Shown here piece by piece: positions 60,141 through 64,000 of a DNA stretch of 64,000 nucleotides. This DNA comes from Hsuehochloa calcarea (taxonomy: Eukaryota > Streptophyta > Magnoliopsida > Poales > Poaceae). The DNA is taken from assembly GCA_036346395.1 (NCBI GenBank), contig CM070601.1, forward strand, positions 6,455,383 to 6,519,382, given 5' to 3'. Under the pieces are notes generated by a model that saw only the letters and a list, made by a program, of their open reading frames with translations, was not told where the DNA came from and made no database searches. Position numbers and translations under genes: made by a program. Positions within the stretch are counted from its first letter, which is position 1, and every line of letters begins with the position of its first letter.

Positions 60141-60150
60141 CTCTATATAA
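60141..60150 (+). promoter_or_regulatory. TATA box of the GDP-mannose epimerase gene
   Basis: CTCTATATAA followed by a pyrimidine/purine leader. It predicts transcription from about 60175. The leader exon would run to GATAG at 60245, where a GTAATG donor starts an 889-bp leader intron ending at the CAG before 61135. Confidence 0.7.
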
Positions 60151-61135
60151 GGAAGACGAAGGAGAAGAGATCCGGTGGGCTACCTAAGAATCTTCCTCCG
60201 CTCCCAAATTTCTCGATCCCACGCCTCCTTTCTGCAATTTGATAGGTAATGGCCCGATTACTGCAGTAAAAATCTGTTCTTTGCTAATCTCTTGTTATGT
60301 TCATGGTCCAAGAAGTAGGGCGGATTGGTTCCAGTTTCTTGATTCTTTGTCTATTTGTGTTGGATCTCTAGTGCTTTGGTTCTTGGACTCTTGGTAGATG
60401 TTGTGTGATCGGAAGATTTAGTTTGGGTTTGTGCCTTTGAATTTTTACCCATTTCAAGAACCTATGCGGATATCCTTTCTTGGAAATGCGTTGTTTCTTT
60501 GACAAATCAAGGTTTGTGGGGTTTATGCTACGAGATCCAATCGCGCGGCATTTTAGCGAAGACGAACAATCGCTAGCAATTACTGAATTCACCTAGTTAG
60601 TTTTGCTTTGTACCACCATGATGGAATACATCATGGATTCATGGTTCCATAAAGGGTCATGCTTTTTGGAGTGATGGAATGAAGCAGGGGGTCCATTTGA
60701 TATCCAATCCCTGGAAGAAGGGAAACTGCACATGATGGTTTCTTGCTTTGGTTAAATATATTCTCCATGTTGTGCAAGGAATAATGAGCTCTGAGCTTGG
60801 TGCAATATGCTAATTGGGTTAGTATGGACTATGATAGGCCTGTTACCATTGCTTGTTCATTCATGGTGTGATGTTGCTTTCTTTCTCCTCTTGCAAAGAT
60901 GCATGACAGACAGTTTTGTTTAGTCTATCACTATGTAACTGCTGTGTTATTTTCTTGAACAGATGTGGTCAAAATATATTATTCTGTGTGGTTTTGTATC
61001 AAGTTCATGATTACAAAGTTGCACTGTGTACCATGGCTAGATCATTGGGTTGTTATAGTTAATTTGTTGTTTGCTACAAGAGGTTATAATCATCTATAGT
61101 TGTCGTCTTAAAGCTTGACCTTGTGTTAGTGCAGA

Positions 61136-63962
61136 ATGGCGCTCAACAAGGAGTACACATACACCGAGCTGGAGAAGGAGCCGTACTGGCCATTTGAGAA
61201 GCTGCGGATCTCGATTACGGGAGCTGGTGGGTTCATTGCCTCCCACATTGCGAGGCGCCTGAAGAGCGAGGGGCACTACATTATTGCCTCTGACTGGAAG
61301 AAGAATGAGCACATGACTGAGGAGATGTTCTGCCATGAGTTTCACCTCGTTGATCTGAGGGTGATGGACAACTGCCTCAAGGTGACCACCGGGGTTGACC
61401 ATGTTTTCAACCTGGCAGCTGATATGGGAGGGATGGGCTTCATCCAGTCCAACCACTCTGTGATCATGTACAACAATACTATGATCAGCTTTAACATGCT
61501 TGAAGCAGCTAGAATCAATGGCGTTAAAAGGTAATTCTCCACCTGGTGGTGGCTATGTGTATCTCGAGTTTTTTCACCTAGGGAAGCTATAAAAGATGCT
61601 AAGGTCTGTTTAGGTCTGCAATAGTAAATCTGTCACCACATATACTAAGTATTGGGCAGCAGTACGTCTACTTATTTGCTTTGATCTGTGAACAGGATAT
61701 ATTGACAAGCATTTTGTTGAATTTGTAACTTTGGAGTAGTTAATGTTCCGCATATCATTATGAAAGAGTACTACAATTGCTATATGGGCATGTGCACCCT
61801 GTAACAAATTCATATATGATGGTGTGAAGAGCTTGGATTGGCCTGTATAGGGAAAGTATTTTCTGGGGGCTTTCCGCTAGGCAATGAATTGATGACGCTA
61901 AGAGAGAGTGCGGGAAAGTATCGCTATGCGGTGTGTGTGTGAACCACGTAGCAAATTTATATGCATTGACATAAAGGGCTCGGATTGGCTTGATTGAATA
62001 GGAGAAGCATAAGTTGACCAAGCTTTTCCACTGGGTGATGAATTGATGACACTAAGGACTAGGGAGTGTGCCTGCATGTATGTGTGCATGTTTGCCATTT
62101 GGGGGATAGTGGATTTTTTTTGGTAACCATCTAGGGGTCATGTGCTTTCGTATGGTAGATAACATATTAATCTTTCAAATGTCATCTCAAATATGTGCCC
62201 CTTTTGATCTTTCAGGGTTCGTCTACAAAGTTAGGTATTAAATTTTAGGAATTCTGCAATAACCTTAAAAACCTTACCAAATTACTACTGAGAAGAATTA
62301 TGATATAATTTTGGTCAATTTTTCCTTGCAGGTTCTTTTATGCCTCGAGTGCTTGCATCTACCCTGAATTTAAGCAGTTGGACACCGTAGTTAGCTTGAA
62401 GGAATCAGATGCTTGGCCTGCAGAGGTTTCTAAACTTTCACACTGATATATGTTTCTGTGTGAATTGACAAATTAGTTATTATGATAAAATAGCACTAAT
62501 TTGAGTGATGCAATCTTTAGCCTCAAGATGCCTATGGCTTGGAAAAACTTGCTACTGAGGAACTATGCAAGCACTACACAAAGGACTTTGGCATTGAGTG
62601 CAGGGTTGGTCGCTTTCACAATATCTATGGTCCCTTTGGAACATGGAAAGGTAAGTTAAATATCTGGCAAATAGTAATATTTTGGTGTTGTTCTTAGTGT
62701 GTTCCTAACTATTGAGGTTTTATAATTAATTGACTATATAGGTGGAAGGGAGAAGGCTCCTGCTGCTTTCTGCAGAAAGGCTCTAACCTCCACTGACCGC
62801 TTTGAGATGTGGGGAGATGGTCTGCAGACTAGATCCTTCACATTTATTGATGAATGTGTCGAGGGTGTCCTCAGGTAAAAATTTTCTCATCTTACTTATG
62901 CTATGTACAATCTAATACCGTATTTCTATATCTTAGATTAACATCAAATAAATTTTACATCTATCTACTCTTGCTAGTGTCGAGAGTTTATGCTGAGATG
63001 ATATTTGAAGCTTTACATCCTCTGTTCCAACAGAAGCATTAATTGTCTTTAATGCTGAGCTTTCCAGAGACTTTTAAAGTTGATAAAATATGGATTTGTT
63101 GAACCAGATTTTACAGTTTGAGATTCTTTTTTTTGCCTAAATTTGTTAATTGATTGCGATGGCCCAACAAACAATTTGTCTTGTATGACAAACTGAGCCG
63201 GTACCCTGTACATAGGGCCAACAGGCAACAGACAGGTAGTGCATTTATTCAATTTGGTTTTTAGGAAACTCACAACGCAGTATTGCAAATTCTGTGTCGC
63301 TGCATAGACTAGTGTACAGATTGCCTGGGCACCTTATCTAGTTGAGATAAAAAAAAAACGAAAGGTAAATCTAGCCTTTTGTTCTTGAGCTTTGCATGAT
63401 TATCCTTGCCACCATATATCTGCTTCAAGGATCTTCCAAAGCTCAAAAAGTCAGTTCTGTCATCACCTGTCTCTGCTTGAACATCATATAATCTAAAAAG
63501 ATGAGATCATCATAGTAAGCTAATAGGTCATGTTCCCTTCATGGCATTATTTTGCACTAGTTAGCATACATTATCTATAAAAGCTTTTGTAAGTTCTGAT
63601 GAATTCTCTTTTGCTCAGATGTAAGTGCAAGTTGACCTTTCAGGGGAAAAAGAAATGATCGTACTGATGCCGAAATGGCTTTTGTTTGAAGGAACAATTT
63701 GTCTAAAGTTACTTTTATAGTCAACTAAAATATTACTTTGTCAAATGCCATCAGGTTAACAAAGTCTGATTTCCGTGAGCCTGTAAACATTGGAAGTGAC
63801 GAAATGGTGAGCATGAATGAGATGGCGGAGATAGTCCTTAGCTTTGACAAGAAGCAGCTGCCCATCCACCACATCCCCGGCCCAGAGGGTGTCCGTGGGC
63901 GTAACTCCGAGAACACGCTCATCAAGGAGAAGCTTGGCTGGGCTCCAACCATGAGGCTGAAG
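61136..63962 (+). CDS. GME-2: GDP-mannose 3,5-epimerase, last exon beyond the window
   Basis: Converts GDP-D-mannose to GDP-L-galactose, a committed step to ascorbate and to cell-wall L-galactose, in the cytosol. Coding exons 61136-61530, 62332-62425, 62521-62650, 62742-62874 and 63755-63962 all join in frame with GT-AG borders. The first coding exon is preceded by a leader intron (60246-61134). It is an NAD-binding extended SDR protein: TGAGGFIAS at about residues 28-36, the LAADMGGMGFIQSNHSVIMY region, SSACIYPEF with Cys140, and YGLEK with Tyr168 and Lys172 as the catalytic Tyr-x3-Lys. GRFHNIYGPFGTWKGGREKA and FIDECVEGVLRLTKSDFREP follow. The short N-terminus (MALNKEYTYTELEKEPYWPF) lacks the MGSS-type extension I recall in rice GME-1, which favours GME-2. 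The end (about 50-60 residues) is missing because the last intron begins at 63963 and continues past the window. Confidence 0.95.
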
Positions 63963-64000
63963 GTACTCTCCCAAATTTCAGGCAGCTATCTGTTCAGCCC

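Overview
The window is nuclear plant DNA. The genes have GT-AG introns, the long spacers are full of LTR retrotransposon, MITE, LINE and Mutator-like debris, and coding exons are GC-rich in the way typical of grasses. The gene set and order (CFM3, a GAUT7-like gene, PR-4, a two-domain DJ-1 protein, a 3-ketoacyl-CoA synthase and a GDP-mannose epimerase) match what I remember of a block on the long arm of rice (Oryza) chromosome 11. I assign Oryza from gene content and memory, not from a database search.

Layout: 1-3770 holds the 3' half of CFM3 (chloroplast intron splicing factor, + strand, incomplete at the window start). 3771-8200 is repeat-rich spacer, including an LTR-like block with an array of small palindromes. 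8201-12011 is a complete seven-exon GAUT7-like gene (pectin synthesis, + strand). 12012-17340 is spacer with retroelement-like sequence. 17341-18016 is an intact PR-4 (barwin) gene on the - strand, followed at 23.3 and 25.6 kb by two broken, orphan second exons of PR-4 relatives. 20561-22090 is a 1.5-kb terminal-inverted-repeat element. 28272-29542 (- strand) is a two-domain DJ-1/PfpI gene with an LTR ending only 44 bp before its ATG. 31371-35770 is a decayed Ty1-copia element (- strand). 35771-42903 is spacer with no recognised gene. 42904-43802 is a solo LTR. 44466-48289 is a 3-ketoacyl-CoA synthase (+ strand, one intron). 48290-57450 is spacer. 57455-59690 is a Mutator-like coding remnant split by a 1,515-bp solo LTR. 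60175 to the window end is a GDP-mannose 3,5-epimerase gene (+ strand) lacking its last exon.

The genes are unrelated housekeeping, defence and wall/cuticle functions; I see no operon-like or cluster logic apart from the PR-4 tandem family. The most notable observations are: single-base frame breaks in two otherwise well-conserved genes (CFM3 and the KCS), which are either real lesions or assembly indels; decay of the PR-4 array; loss of the catalytic Cys-His in the second DJ-1 domain; an LTR placed as a possible promoter for the DJ-1 gene; and a family of LTRs carrying about 29-bp repeated palindromes whose two arms change together. I found no clearly new biological system.
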